64,000 nucleotides of DNA from assembly GCF_020740795.1 (NCBI RefSeq), contig NC_067283.1:130854568-130918567 (forward strand), in the 5' to 3' direction. Position 1 is the first letter of the stretch. Every line of letters begins with the position of its first letter. The position numbers were made by a program, and so were the translations under genes. The notes under the pieces were generated by a model. It saw only the letters and a program-made list of their open reading frames with translations, was not told the DNA's origin and ran no database searches. The stretch is from Apus apus (Eukaryota; Chordata; Aves; Apodiformes; Apodidae). Below, piece after piece: positions 37,994 to 51,900 of the stretch.

Positions 37994-37999
37994 TTTATT
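37994..37999 (-). terminator. Candidate distal CALB1 poly(A) signal
   Basis: AATAAA on the minus strand, about 1.83 kb after the CALB1 stop. Avian calbindin is known to make several mRNAs that differ in 3' UTR length, and this would give a long form. Confidence 0.4.
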
Positions 38000-38485
38000 G
38001 TACTGATAGGCAGATTCACTGTTCCTTTGCTTAACATACACAATTGTATTTCACATTGCATAGAGAAAAGAGAACAAGCGGGTTAGAGGTTAAATTACTG
38101 TGCATGGAGTTGGAGTAAAGCAGTGAGAATGAGCTAGCTTAATCTTACTGTAATTTTTTTGCAGCTTTTTTCCAGTAAGATTCCATCTAGCACCACCTAC
38201 TTCTTAACTTTCCAAGGCTCAGGCTGGTGAGAGCCCAAGGCCACTAGGCCATTCCTAAAATGGTATTTAGTTGCCTGAGTTCACCTGAGGAATTCAAGGA
38301 TTCATTTCAGTGCGAATTCAGTGACTGTAATCTTGAAAGATCTGTGATTCATTGTTGAGACACGTTTCAAATAAAATGCATTTCCTTCTGCTTGTTAAAT
38401 AAGACACAGATGCTTTTGAGAAGTTACTTAGCTAATCTGCTAACCTTGAATTGCTTCTGAAAGAGTTGTACATGGAGGCAACAGG

Positions 38486-38491
38486 TTTATT
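38486..38491 (-). terminator. Candidate intermediate CALB1 poly(A) signal
   Basis: AATAAA on the minus strand, about 1.34 kb past the CALB1 stop codon. Confidence 0.35.
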
Positions 38492-38643
38492 GGCTTTAAG
38501 ACAGCCCAATTTCCTTCCTACACCAGTTCTCACTGGGAGCAGTGGCCTGGACATTCATGGAGTTGTCAGTCATAAAACAGGTATAAAATAAAAAGGAATC
38601 CAGGCCAAAAAAGTAAAGATGCAAGACAGGGCTGTTTCCATAG

Positions 38644-38680
38644 TATAGTTCCCATTAGTTCCCATTATAGTTCCCATAAT
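38644..38680. repeat. Short tandem repeat, TAGTTCCCAT unit
   Basis: The decamer TAGTTCCCAT occurs three times with 1- to 3-base spacers. It is a minor local duplication in the presumed CALB1 3' UTR. Confidence 0.7.
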
Positions 38681-39114
38681 CTCTCTGGGATTATAAAAAG
38701 CAAAGCCCATTGTATAAAGTCTGTACTAGATCTTTTGCTTCATTTAGTGTTAAATTTTAATACTATTATTATAGATTAGTAATTCAGTGTAAGATCTGAG
38801 GAGGCACATGTTTTTAAAATTAGTAGTTTTATCCTTTACATGGTACAGAAAAAATAATCCAGGAAATAGACAAACTAGACACCAACAATCTTAGGATATT
38901 AAATTTAATTATAGATTACACAGAGTATGATGTAAAAACAGCAATTTACTAGAATAATTATAACCTGCAAAATGTGAAAATAGTTTAGAAAATGGATTGT
39001 CATATTCTCTGACACAGCAATAGTCATGAAAGGTACACTTATAATATCATGTTTATCTGTGTAATAACTGTATTACCTGTCATTTAGCCAGGATTCCAAG
39101 ACAGATTAAAGGCA

Positions 39115-39120
39115 TTTATT
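39115..39120 (-). terminator. Candidate proximal CALB1 poly(A) signal
   Basis: AATAAA on the minus strand, about 0.7 kb past the CALB1 stop codon. It would give an mRNA of roughly 1.7 kb before tailing. Confidence 0.45.
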
Positions 39121-39826
39121 TCTGCAATGCCTATGTTTAAATTCAGTAAAGTTAAACAGCTAGATTAAAACCACTGTATTTTTGTCAACTACTGCATGGA
39201 GATCTATCCAAGATAAATGCTTTGTCTACGTGCTATATATGAGAAGAGTAATTGAAAACTTGCAGAGAGCACAAACCTGTAAGTGGGTGGTTTGACAACT
39301 GAAAGTGTTTCTTAGTGCCTTGGTAAATTTTAGGAATCAGACATGTCAATGTGCCTTTTCTCTTTCAGACCTAGGTCATATTTAATCTGAATTCATATTT
39401 TACGTTTAAAAACACCCATTTAGTTGTAATGGGGAAGGATGTCTGTAGACCTTTTTGTTTTGTTCAACAAGAAATGTTGCAAGTGTCAAAGGATATGATG
39501 ACCATAGCAATGTCAGCAGGTTTAATTTTTTTTTTCCAGCCATGTTTGTGAAAGCAAAAAAAAAACCCAAAAAACAAAACTGACCCTGACATATTTGTTT
39601 CTTTTTGACTATACAGACTGACCCAAACATAGACATTCTCTTTGTCAATCTTATTGTTACAAAAACTGTACATTACAAACAGTATAGAAACAAACTGAAA
39701 GGAATGTGCCACACATCCTGGCTAATTTTCTAGATGCAGTTTAAAAATACAGCCTACTCCCTTATAGTGCACAGTTATTGTGTAGATAGAGTACATCACT
39801 AGTTAAGTGGACATGAGAGAAGAGTT

Positions 39827-39940
39827 CTAGTTTTCTTCAGCACAGAGAATAAGAGCCAGTTCTGCTCGGTAGAGCTTTCCTCCATCAGACAAGGCCATGA
39901 TGCTTTTCTTGTATGTTGCAAGGTTGTTAATGTCTAATTC
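39827..39940 (-). CDS. CALB1: CALB1 coding exon 11 with stop
   Basis: The exon is 114 nt including the TAG stop at 39827-39829. It encodes [19 protein letters not shown], then [18 protein letters not shown], the degenerate EF-hand 6 and the C terminus. Confidence 0.97.
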   Translation of the reverse strand, partial: ELDINNLATYKKSIMALSDGGKLYRAELALILCAEEN

Positions 39941-42900
39941 CTATTTAAAGAACAGAAAATGCTTTATAATCCTGTTTAGTTACCAGCATGAACAAGTTTG
40001 CTTCTGATGGCAGAAAATCAAAACAAACAAAAAAAGCAGCTATTCTCAGCCTGTTGAATAGTAACACACTGGAAATATTGCTTATGTATTTGCATGTTAC
40101 CCATATTACAGCCATATGTTGGACTGCTGGTAGTTGATGTCTCAGAAACAGGCATTTGGCAGTGTCACTATGTAGTCACGACTTCCCTAGTGCAGGATTT
40201 ACACTGCTATGACTTCTGCCAAGATTTTTAGTTGTACTTTGGCATAAGGAATTATGATTTAGCAGACCTATATTTATCTTAATTGGGTGGATTAAAGTGT
40301 CCTTGAAATCCAAATTAAATCTAATCTCTAAGGGGAGAAAAAACCTCTAGAGTTACCTTTTTGTTCTTTTCACAGAGATCCTTCAGTAGTGCATCAAGTT
40401 CATTTTCATCTATATATCCATTGCCATCCTGAAAAATATTGTTAAAGACAACTGTAAACACTTATTTTTTTTCACTTCAGAGGTAATGACTAGGATTCCA
40501 CAAATTCAGAAAATAAGTACCATCAAATGATGCAATTAAAATAAAAAGGTTTTTGGAAGACTTACTTGATCATACATCTCAAAGGCTTTATTGAATTCTT
40601 TTGCACACATCTTGACACCCTAAATGTCAATTTAAAAAAAAAAAAAATCAATTGATGATACTATTTATGTGTGATGGTAACAAGTTACCTTTAAAATGTG
40701 AATATGCATACCTGAAATTTAATAAGAAAATTTTCCTGTACAGGGAGTAGTCTTTGGAGAGAAAAAACAAACAAAACAAAAAATATTTAACTGCTTCTGT
40801 AACAGCGATTGGTACACGGCATTGGTTGAGAAAAAGAGATAGAAGACATACCTGGCCAGTTCAGTAAGCTCCAACTTTCCATCATTGTTTGCATCAAACA
40901 TCCTGAGCTGAAAAAATATATAATTTTACATTACTAATAAAAATTAAACAACATAATAAAGAAATAACTTCTTTGGAAAACTTAAATGCAATGAAATTTA
41001 GCCTTTTTTCATGCTGAAATGATGGCCCCAGCTTTTAATCTATCAGAGTTGCTGTGTATTACATTTATTTAAAGTACTGAAGAAATAGTTTATAGTAATT
41101 AATTCTATTGCAAAAGCCTGATAAGTAACCACATGAACAGTTCTGATTAACCTACTGTAAGGTAGGTTTTAACCTTCCTACAGTGATGAATGTCCCATAT
41201 GAGAAACGTGCATGTAATTATTTATAAATGAGAGGAGTGTTGACATATAACATTTTACTTTTGACTTCATGTCATGATCTGCTAGTAGAATCATTATTCT
41301 CTATTCATAAAGGTGAAACAACAGTCATGTAAAGTTGGATAGAATCCAGGGCATTCGATTCCTTAGACAGAAAATAATAGACATTTCATTAAGTTAACTG
41401 CTAGGTCCAAATATTCAAGTGACGTTCACTTTGTGTTTCTGTGATGTATTTCAAGAAAAAAGTGAACAGATGCTGTAGATGATCACATTCTGTTGATAGT
41501 ATGAAAATGGGAAATTCAATTAAAGGAATAAATATATTAATGTAATTTGACAAAATAAGAGAATACTTTTTATAATATTTTTAATCACCCTATTGTCGGA
41601 ATGTGTTTTCCTTTGAGGCCTTGAAAGGGTGAGCTCCTGCTGCCTGAGAGACACAAATGGCTTATATTCATTATTAGAAGTAGATGAAGATGGGCAGTTT
41701 TTATGTCTGTATAGTTCCATTTTTCTGCTTTCAAGTGTTATTTTGCTTTTGCTGTAGAAAAGAATCACAGAAGCAGCAAACTGTACAAAATATTATTAGA
41801 CATTGCACTGAGAACACCACCACCCACGCTCCATCCCATCACTTTCAAACACAGTAATTTTAGATGTAATTTTTAGATAACAGAGAAAGCGATATCCTGT
41901 ACTGAAATAAGTGTATATCCTTTTAAAGACAGAATTAAAGCCATGAAAAAAGACTTAATTTTACTTGGTCAATAAAAATAAATGGGAAAGGAGACCAGAA
42001 GAGACCAATTCTATAAGTGTTTCTTTCTATGTATCACCTTGGTTCCTTTTAATATTTCCTTCGCTTGTACAAGAGCACCTGCCTTGCATGCATTTCATGT
42101 GAAAGGAGATGTGTGTTTGGGGGAGGTAGGCAGGGGCAGCTGTGAAGTCAGCATATTTTGTATTTTTATGGGTTGTTGATGGCTGGCTGTGCCTGCCTGC
42201 AGCTACTTAGGACTGTATGTTTTCTATGAGCAGTCTTTAGTTTCTGAGGAGATTATGGGAGAGTTTGCCTTACATATTTTTTTCTTACTGCTGTTAATTC
42301 TTTTTCATTGTGTCTCTCTGCAGAGGCTAGAAATTAAGAGCACACTCTAAGGTCAAAAAGCTCTCTGAATCTTCACTAGTGAATGAACAGTGACAATTCT
42401 AGATAAATGGTTTATACTGGTACAACAAACAGGCAGACTTTTTCCTGGAGAAACACAAATTTTGACTGGCCCGTTTGAGAGTTTACCTAGCACAGTTTTG
42501 TTTGCTAAAAATATTTAGGATGAAACCAAGCTGGTAAAATAAAAAATATAGTGCTATGCATTTCCTGAAGACAAGAATTCTGAGTCTTTTGAAATGTACA
42601 CTCAGAAGTCAATACTGGTCCGTACCATGGAGCACCATAGCTGTGGGATGGAAGGAGTGCCCTAAGGATGGGCTGATTTCAGGCCAGGGAAGTGACAATT
42701 TTGTTCTAGTGTTTATCTAAAATATAAGTTACTCTTTCATGAAGGAGGGGAGAAGGAAAGGGTGAGATGTTTGTAAATATGGGAAGCAGCTACCATGCAG
42801 TGATGGCTTTAAAGACAACAGATGCTACAGCACTGTAAGGGAAAACATAAGAAGAAAAGCAAATCCAAATTAATTTGATATAATAATGCAAATAAAGTAA

Positions 42901-45900
42901 TTAGGACAGGTACATTTTTTTCTCTTGTGAACGGTGAACTGTACAGCTAATGGCACAGGGAAGCATAATGGGAAAATAGTATGGTATGGCCTAACATTAT
43001 ATAAACACCAAGAAGATTCAAAATTCCTGAGCTTTTTTTTTTTTTCTAAGCAGCACTGAAAACTGTCCATTAAAGCTCTGTAGCTACAGAAATATTTGCA
43101 GTACTAGTTGTGGCAGTTGTCTCTCTGTTGCAATCACATATTTAGCCTGATTAGGACCTGGTGGGCCTCCAAGTCATTTGAATCCTTCCAGTGGCTAAAG
43201 ACAACAGAGTTTGCATTAATCCAGTCTTGATGAAATACGCCTGTAAATAATCTTACCATTATTTCTGTGTACTCTGTTAGCTTTGAGTCTTCAATCTGCT
43301 TATTTGCTTTCTGTAATAAATCTTTCAAGAAGCTCTGTTAAAATAAATAGAAGAATAGTAGGTGAATTTGTATCTACTTTATAATATGCTTGACTTCCTA
43401 ACTTTAGATAAAGTAATGGGAAACACTACTTTACTCCCACTTTACTGTTTATTGCTGAAGTTCCAAATTTGTATTAAAAGAAGTAGTAATTAACAGCTAA
43501 GGATATAACAGGTTTTTTTGATCAATTCAAGTATACTACACAGTTTTAATTGGAAAAAGTGACTCATACAACTTTTGGCATTGTATGCCATTTGTTGTCT
43601 TGTGAATTTGGAAAATATAGTTTGGCTTTCAAATATACTGCTTCCTAATCAGCTCCATCAGTAAAGTAAAGTAATTAACCTTGAGTCTCTTTGAAAACTT
43701 GGGTGCCTAATCACTTTTCCCAACATAGGAAAAATTTTACTGAAAACAATCAATGATTAAGTATTCTCCTTGCCTATGGCAGTACCTGGTTCTAGAAGTG
43801 AATGGAATGTTAACCTATGTTGCTCCTTCCTTCCTTGTATTTTAAATGTGTGCAGCCAGTTTCATTAGAATGTCACTGAGAAATTGATATAGTGTCACAT
43901 GACTTTAAACACCAGTCATTTTAACTTTAAAAAATAAGATTGTTTCCACCTGTTCAGTGGTTTAACTTTCTGTACAAGTTCTGTGACATTAAAAAAGAAA
44001 GACAGCTATTTAATGAGCACATTACGAGACCTGAAATGTCTGTATGCCTGTCAGTGCTCAGTGAAGTACCTAACTGCTGTCATCAGTTGGAATGTGATTA
44101 TCTTGGTGGAATTTAAACTTGAATGCAACCATGTCAATAGTCATATGACTAATACCCACTATAGTTCTTCCAGTCTGGCCCCCACTGTGCTGGAAGATCT
44201 TCCTGGTAACTTGTATACAAAGAACATGTCTGCAATATTGTAAATGGACATTATGGAGACATGTTTAATGTCATATGCTTTGATGGAAAATAGAATGGGA
44301 AAGGGCACTGAAAGGCTGTCCAGTCCATGTCCATGTCTCAAGATAGGATCATCTATAGCTAAACTTCCTGAGTTATTGTCTGATCTAAGCTATTACCAAA
44401 CCTTTCCTAAATACAGGCAGTGATGGAGAGGTTGCCTCCCCCTTAGACAATGTATTCCACTGCCATTACTACTGTTAGAAAGTTTTCCCGATTTCCAGCT
44501 TAAATTTATTTTACAAAGTTGTAAGTGGGTGTACTCATATAGCAAATACTTAAAATGTTTGGGCTTGCCAATAAATACTTACCTAAAAATTAAACTGGAC
44601 ATTTATGTCGTATTTTTAATATGTTAAAATGGCCTGTTTCTCTGAGGCAGCCAGAATCTCCCAGCACAAGAGATACAGGACTGTTAGGGATCCAGTTAAA
44701 ATGTCTTCATTCTTCAGATGGTCCTCAAGCAGCCCTGCCTTTTAAAGTCTATTTTAAATTACAGCAGCTGGCAACAGTCCTCAAGGCATTGTCTAACAGA
44801 TGGAGACTTCTCAAGAGCTATGTGCACGGCTTCCTCCAGATCCTACCTACTTCGGATACGCAACCTGCTGCGACTGCCCAGGACTTGTCTGCCTGAGGGT
44901 TACCTTCAGGTAGGATCCTTGGCAAATGTCACACACATTCCAAACTCAAAGATGAAGGGAAAAGGAAAAACTATATGAATTGGCTGATGTGGATTCCTCT
45001 TCTGAACAGAAGAGCTGTAAGGATTTCAGACAGTTTGATCTCCTGGTGCTTTCCTTACCTCTGATTTTAAAGCTACAGTAATGTATGAAGTGCAACTAAA
45101 CTGTAGAAAAATGGCATCTTTTTACTCAGAGTCTGCAGTATATGAGCATCTCTCTCCTACGAGGAAGGCCTGAAAGAGCTGTGACTGTTCAGCCTGAAGA
45201 AGAGAATGCTCAGGGGAACCTCATCAAATTCATCAATATAAATACTTCAAGAGAGGGTGCAAAGAGGATGGAACCAGGCTGGTGCCCAGTGACAGGACAA
45301 GAGGCAATGGGCACAAACTGAAACACAGGAGGTTCCCTCTGAACAAGAGAAAAGACTTTTTCCCTATTAGAGTGACCAAGCCATTGGCACAGGTTTCCCA
45401 AAAAGGTTTTAGAGTCTTCATCCTCGGAGATATTCAGAACTATCTGGACATGGTCCTGGGCAACTAGCTCTAGGTGACCCTGCTTGAGCAGGGGGGTTGG
45501 ACCAGATGACCTTCAGTGGTCCCTTCCAACCACTCTGCGATTCTGTGACACTGTGATTCAGCATCTACAAATTTCTGTTAGTTTAATGACTCTAGTTTTA
45601 AGGTTCGTTACTTCTGCAAGGCTGAGATGTCTAACAGAATAATCTTGATTCTACTCTTTTCTTTGCATGTTAGAGCTGATACCAAAGTCCCACCAAGTTA
45701 ACCAAGTAGGGGCAACACAATTCCAGTTGTGTTTGCCAAATAGTATTACAGTGGAACGGGAGGGTGACATGATACTTGAGACAGCATGATCTGCCCAGCA
45801 GCCTAGTGATTAAAGGTAGTGATTCCCCTAGGAAAAACAACAAATTAGCCCTCCTCCCCAGTATATATATAAGCTTCCAGAGGTCTATCTTGCTTCTTAA

Positions 45901-48900
45901 TCTTTCTTACTTCTAAGCTAATGTACCCACTACCTTGAGTCACCTGAGACAAACATTGATCTGAATTAAAAACACTTTAAAAAACACTGATCAGATTAGA
46001 GTTTCATTTTAAATAATTTATCAGTGATAAAAACATCAACTAATCATACTGCTTTTCAATCATGTTTGAAATGCAAAAATATTCATGGGTGGGTATCTGA
46101 GGAAACAGCAGCACAGGCTGTGATCCAATGCCTGGTCTCATGGCATGCATACTCATGGGTGTTGGTTTACCTTAAGCTCCTCAGAATCAATGAAGCCACT
46201 GTGGTCGCTGTCATATTTTCTCCATATCTGCAATCAGAATGTGAGTGCTTTAATGACATATTTATGACAAGTGGGCCTTGGATGATTTTACAAAAGGCAA
46301 CTTCTCATACTGTACCTGCATGAAGTCTTCACTTGACTTTAGCTGCTGGCACCTGAAGAACAACAGGAAATTCTCTTCCGTTGGTAATATCTGAGCAAGC
46401 TGTAACAGAATTTAAGAAAGAGCATTAAATTCTTTGTGCTCATTGTGCCCTATTGTGGCCTTATAGGAATCTTCATCCTGATAGTTGAAATGTTTGGAAG
46501 GTGCTTCTGAAAGGCTTCTGGTCTGCGATTTTGCTTAATTCATCAAGGTCAAACTGAGGTCTGAGAAAAGGGAGTGAGACAGCACTTTACTGAAGGCATA
46601 GCTGGGGAAAGTGGAGAAAAATTTACTCATGTAGAATAAAGCTCTGTGGTGAAAACTTCGAGTTGGCACTGAGAGTATAACACAGGGATGTTTAGAGGGT
46701 AAGTGTGAAGGACCACAAATTAAGAAAGTGAGGAAAACAGACTACTCACAAATACTGAGAAAGAGGAGAGAGAAACACTGACATGAAGAATATGTGTGCA
46801 AGTAAAACAGAAAATTACATGGAAAGCCAGGAGAAAAAAAGAAAGTGGAGAGAATAAGGAGATAGCAACCAGTGATCATTTGTCAGGCACAGAGATATGT
46901 TCAAGAAGAGCTATAAATATCAGAAAGAAATTAAAAGGAATTTTCGCCCTACAAAATCACGGGTGGTTCTTCCAGTGCGTCTGCTCTACAAAAGGCTTTT
47001 TAAAAATCAGACATTATTGTACTGATTATTTAAAATGTTCATTTACTGTAACTCAATTTTGGCAAGTGACAAATGTAGAAGATGGAGAGTATGCTGTATA
47101 ATTTAATGTAAAATCAGTATTTGTTTTTAACAAAAGCCCAATATTTTTTTCTTTCCTCAAAATGTATGAAATGTGTTTTGATTAAAGAAAACTTTTCACT
47201 TGAAGAATAGACCAGCTGTGCTTACTAGGAAGACAGATTCCTTAGCTGCATTTTTTATGAAAATGACATCTTCTGGAGCCCCATCTTAGCATTTGGATTT
47301 GAACTTCTGTTTTTCTGCATTTATTTCACACACTTGAATCCCTTGTTCTGTCTATTTCAGTGCTACTGCCTAATTGCTCAGGGTTTTTTATTGAGTTCCA
47401 GGAGCACCGTAGGTGAGTTCATCACCCCCTCTCACCCTACAGGAACAACAAGGGTATAGAGACAGAGCTCTTGCTTTTCTGAAATTATCTGTGCAAGGAA
47501 TCAGTTACATTCTTTAAGTGTGAGTACAACTGAAAAGACACAGCAGAGCATTCTCCTCACAGAAATGGAGCAGCTGATGACAGTCAGGCCCATCAGACTG
47601 TTCTGACATCTTTTGCTAAATGGCTGAACACTAAACCAAATCAACTTAAACACTTTGTTTTTGTCAGCAGCTGTTGAAAGCTACTCCATTATAAATAGCA
47701 CATACACATGTGGGTAAGTTCATGTTCATGTGTACACAATAGCTAAATGTGTGTTACTCTGTACTGATTGATGGAAAAAATTATTTATTTTTCCTATGAC
47801 AAGGGAGCTTTGATTTTTAGAGTAAATCAGCATTCCTACTCAACAACAAATGTAGAATTATAATAATAAGCAGAGTTTGGGAGAAGGGCCTGATCATGAC
47901 AATGAGCAAGGGTTTTCATGTGAAGAAATTACAGCTAAGATGTCATTCATGGGACCTTGACAGCCAACTCTGCTGAATTTTGCAAGGTCTCTGTAAAATA
48001 GTACAGGGACAAAGGTAAATGTAAATAGTAACTTTCCAAAGAATCATTAACAGCTTCCTAGCAGTACCAAACTGTATTTGAGGTACAGAATATTTTACCT
48101 CTGGAAGGAAATTACCTTATTTTAAGCCATATCTCTCACCCTTTGTAAGTCTCAAGGAACCACAGGCTTTTGTGTTACAAAGATGTTGCAGCTTAATACC
48201 CAGCATTAGCTCCGGCTGCTGCCAAAAAAGAAGTCTTTGATGTTCTCATAGTAGAAACAATATAGCTAAAGGTAGGTCCAGTTCTCCAAGCTCATGCATC
48301 AAATACCATTAAATTGCTTTTTGAGGAAACTCTGCATTACTAAGGAACGAGGAGATTGTGTGGAAACTGGCTCAACTTCCCAGTTTCTGTTACACCACCA
48401 CAGACAGGAAAGATGCAAATCCGATGTTGTTTCTAATTATGACTTCTTTGTGAGTATAAGCATAGGGGGGCTCTGTGAGCATCTCTGAATAAGAGTGCAG
48501 AGCACTACATGTTCATGTATGGCAGAAATAGCAGTTCAGTGAGCACTTCTGCGGGCCCTGCTGCTTTTATAAAGAAAGCATATTTTGGCTATTTCTGCAT
48601 TGTGAGTAATAGAGGACAACCACAAAGCCTGACACTAGCTTGACTCCTCTCTGCTTAGCTGCAGGCTGAGGTGTGTCTTTACAGCTAACCTAGGAGAAAA
48701 AAAAATACTCTCAATACTTAAAACAATATCAGAACTTTTTTTCTAGAAATCATTCTCTAAGTAAATTCTGTTGATATTTAGTGTTATTTAAAAATCCTTT
48801 AAAAAAAAAAAATAATCTATAATAGAGAATAGGAGTACGAGGAATATTTTAGGCTAATACGAAGCTATTTTTATGGCAGCAGTAAACTTCCAATAACCTG

Positions 48901-51900
48901 AATGTGGAATTACTGCAGAATTACTTTCAAAACCTTGGGTTGCACATCCATGTTTTAGTGAAAGTGTTGGTCTGAATGAATACAAAAGGTGAAAAAACAG
49001 TTCCTTACACAAGACAAGTAAGTGGACTGGTCAGATTCTGCTTGTAGCTGGAGGCTACTGGCTAAAAGCTAGTGAACTAAGGGCAGTGTGCCTGCAGAGA
49101 CACAATCGACACTTAATCTGAGCAGAAAATCCACTCCTTCCTCTGCAAATCTGCCCAGGCCTCCTCTTCATCTCAGTAAACAAATGTTTCCTGAAAACTC
49201 ATTATTCACTAGGACATTTTCCATCAGATGCTGGGGTATTCACTATGACAACTGAAAGTCTGAATGGCTCTAGAGAATTTATTTTTAAACACCTGTATAC
49301 TTTTCCAGAAAAACTACTTGATAGAAATGGGAGCAATCTGGAATTACTGGACATATTTTATTTGTGAGAAAAGAGAATCAAGTCCAAATACCGACAATAT
49401 CATACTGCTCTGCACAACACATTTCATCTGAGTCCCATCAGCACTTTCCAAATCAAGCTTCGTGCTGATGTAAGTGAAATAAAATATAGCTATTGGGTGA
49501 GGAAACTGCTATATTAAGGAAGAAAGTCCCTTCAGTCACCGAATACTGTCACTATTCAATGGCTTCCGTGGATGCTGAGCATGCCTGGCACTTTGCTGGG
49601 GGTGGTTCAGCACCGCACCATATCAGGCCCTATCAGATTTGCTCACCTTTACCCACTAGTCAATAGCAGATTCAGAAATAGAATGTGAAAGATAAAACTT
49701 TGAGTTATCTTTACTAAACAAAGAAACAGTCTTTTTCAGGCACAGTCAACACATTCTTCTTGCATCCAATGCTTGCTATTACACATATTAATTAATACTG
49801 AGTTAAATAGGATTCATCAATACCAAATGAATAAGCATTTGTTAGTCCAAAGAAACAAAAGTTCTAGTGTTCCAGTTATTTTAGATGCAGAACTATTTGA
49901 TCAATGGTCACTATTGTAAAAAGACGCATTTTTAAAAATCAGTTATAGCTGCAAGTGAAACGAGCTGTTGATATTTCTATGGTGGTTTAGTCATAATTAC
50001 ATATGCATTTAAACAAGTATATGCAACTGAGACACAACAGAGGAGATAAGATACCCTGAAATGACCTATTATATCATAGCAGTGATACTTCCTATTGACT
50101 TTTAGAGGTTTTATTCAGTCCTCTTTTTTAAAATTAGCTACTGACCCGAAGTTGGTCACTGTGGAAATTTCACAGAATTGGCTTGTTTCCAGCTGCTGCT
50201 TCTTAATTAGCTCTCCAGGTCAGACTTCTTCTCAGAAAAAAAAGTATAAAATAGCATTTAATAATAAAACTGCAGCCTCACTGCACTCAGAGTGACATAC
50301 ATGAGTTGCAGGTTTAGATTTAGGCTTGATAAAGAGACTTTTTGAGCTGCAACCCAGCGAACTCTTCTTTTTGATGTGCAGCACTGAGCAGTGAAAATGA
50401 GAGAAAACACCATGATTCCTCCCTTCCTAGTACGTTGTCTAAATTGTACAGATATTGAGCAGCTGTATATGTAAAAGGGGTTGGTTATCTTTGCCTTCTT
50501 TAGATGGTGGGAGTAAGGAACAGGGGAATTTCCTGCCTGAAGTTCACTTGGAGTCCAAGAAACGAATTAATAAAAAATGCTGGATTACAACTACTATTAA
50601 AATTTTGTCTAGATTTAACGTGATTAACCTGCTCTCTTACCATATATGCTTTTTTTTTAGAATAGGCTACATACAGCGCTTGCCCAGGTGGATTTAGTTC
50701 TGTGTTATCCTCACTATAGGAGTGGTGACAGAAGATTAGCTCCAAATCAGAGGTAGAAATAAATAACATTTATCTGTCACAACTTACATTTCTAAAATAG
50801 AGCTTTTATCTGCTTTGCAGGAAATCTAAATTACTGTTGATGCTTATTTGTACTGAATAAAGTGTGCAAAATTGTGGTGAAATATCTGGAGAGGGGTAGG
50901 AAATACCTTACTTGTTACTGAAAAAAATACTAAGGATCTTAAGACAGAGGAAGACATTTTCTGTGTAACTAAAACCCAAAATATTTGCATATTGTGCTCA
51001 CTTTGTTCTGTAGTAAATGTATTTTCTACAAGTAAACATTTCAGTCTTTTGTTATAAAGTAAATGTCTTACCTCAACTATTCCTATCTTTCCATCAGTAG
51101 TCTTCCCATACTGATCCACAAAAGCTTTCATTTCCGGTGTTAAGTCCTACAAAGTTATAATGAGACAATAATTTCTTTAAGATCCAGAGAAACATTGGTA
51201 AAGTTACTTGAATATTCATTAGTAGCCAAATAAAATGCTACATTTAATGAAGTACTCACACTCACCACAGCTAGATTGCTCAAGTTTAAATGAAATTGAG
51301 GAGTTTTTAAATCAGAAATAATGTCATTGTGAAAGTTATTACTTCCTAAGGAATTATATTAGAGTCAGTGTGGATGATTGGCATCTAAATACTTAGAAGT
51401 CCTATTTTAGTTTACAGAAGAAAAATTTATAAAGACAGATGTGTTGGAAGATGTGTATAACAGCTCCTTTGTTTAAGAAGATGACAGTGAAGTTCATAGG
51501 CAATTAGTAGTCAATTTTCTCAGTTTTCCTTTTTAAATTAGTTAGCTGAAGGTGGTGCAAAATCTTTCAAAATAAGGAACACTTCAGTATAATACATTTG
51601 AACACCAAAATAGCCTTTCAATATCTTTGAGGGGATTTTTCCTGAACAATGGATGCTATTTTAGCCCCAAAGAACTAATCTTAATATCATATTTTTCACT
51701 GTTTAGCATTAGGTTGAAACAGAGTCAAAATCTAACTGCTGAAATGTACCAAGGCAGATTTCTGAGCAGTCCCTTAAATCTGACAGAGTGAAGCCAGAAT
51801 AATTGTTCTTAATATAAATTATGGTCCCTGCTTTACATCTGTTCTCTAAAACCTATACTCGCTCTAGGCTATGGCAAAGGTGCCAGCTTTGGGGTGAATA

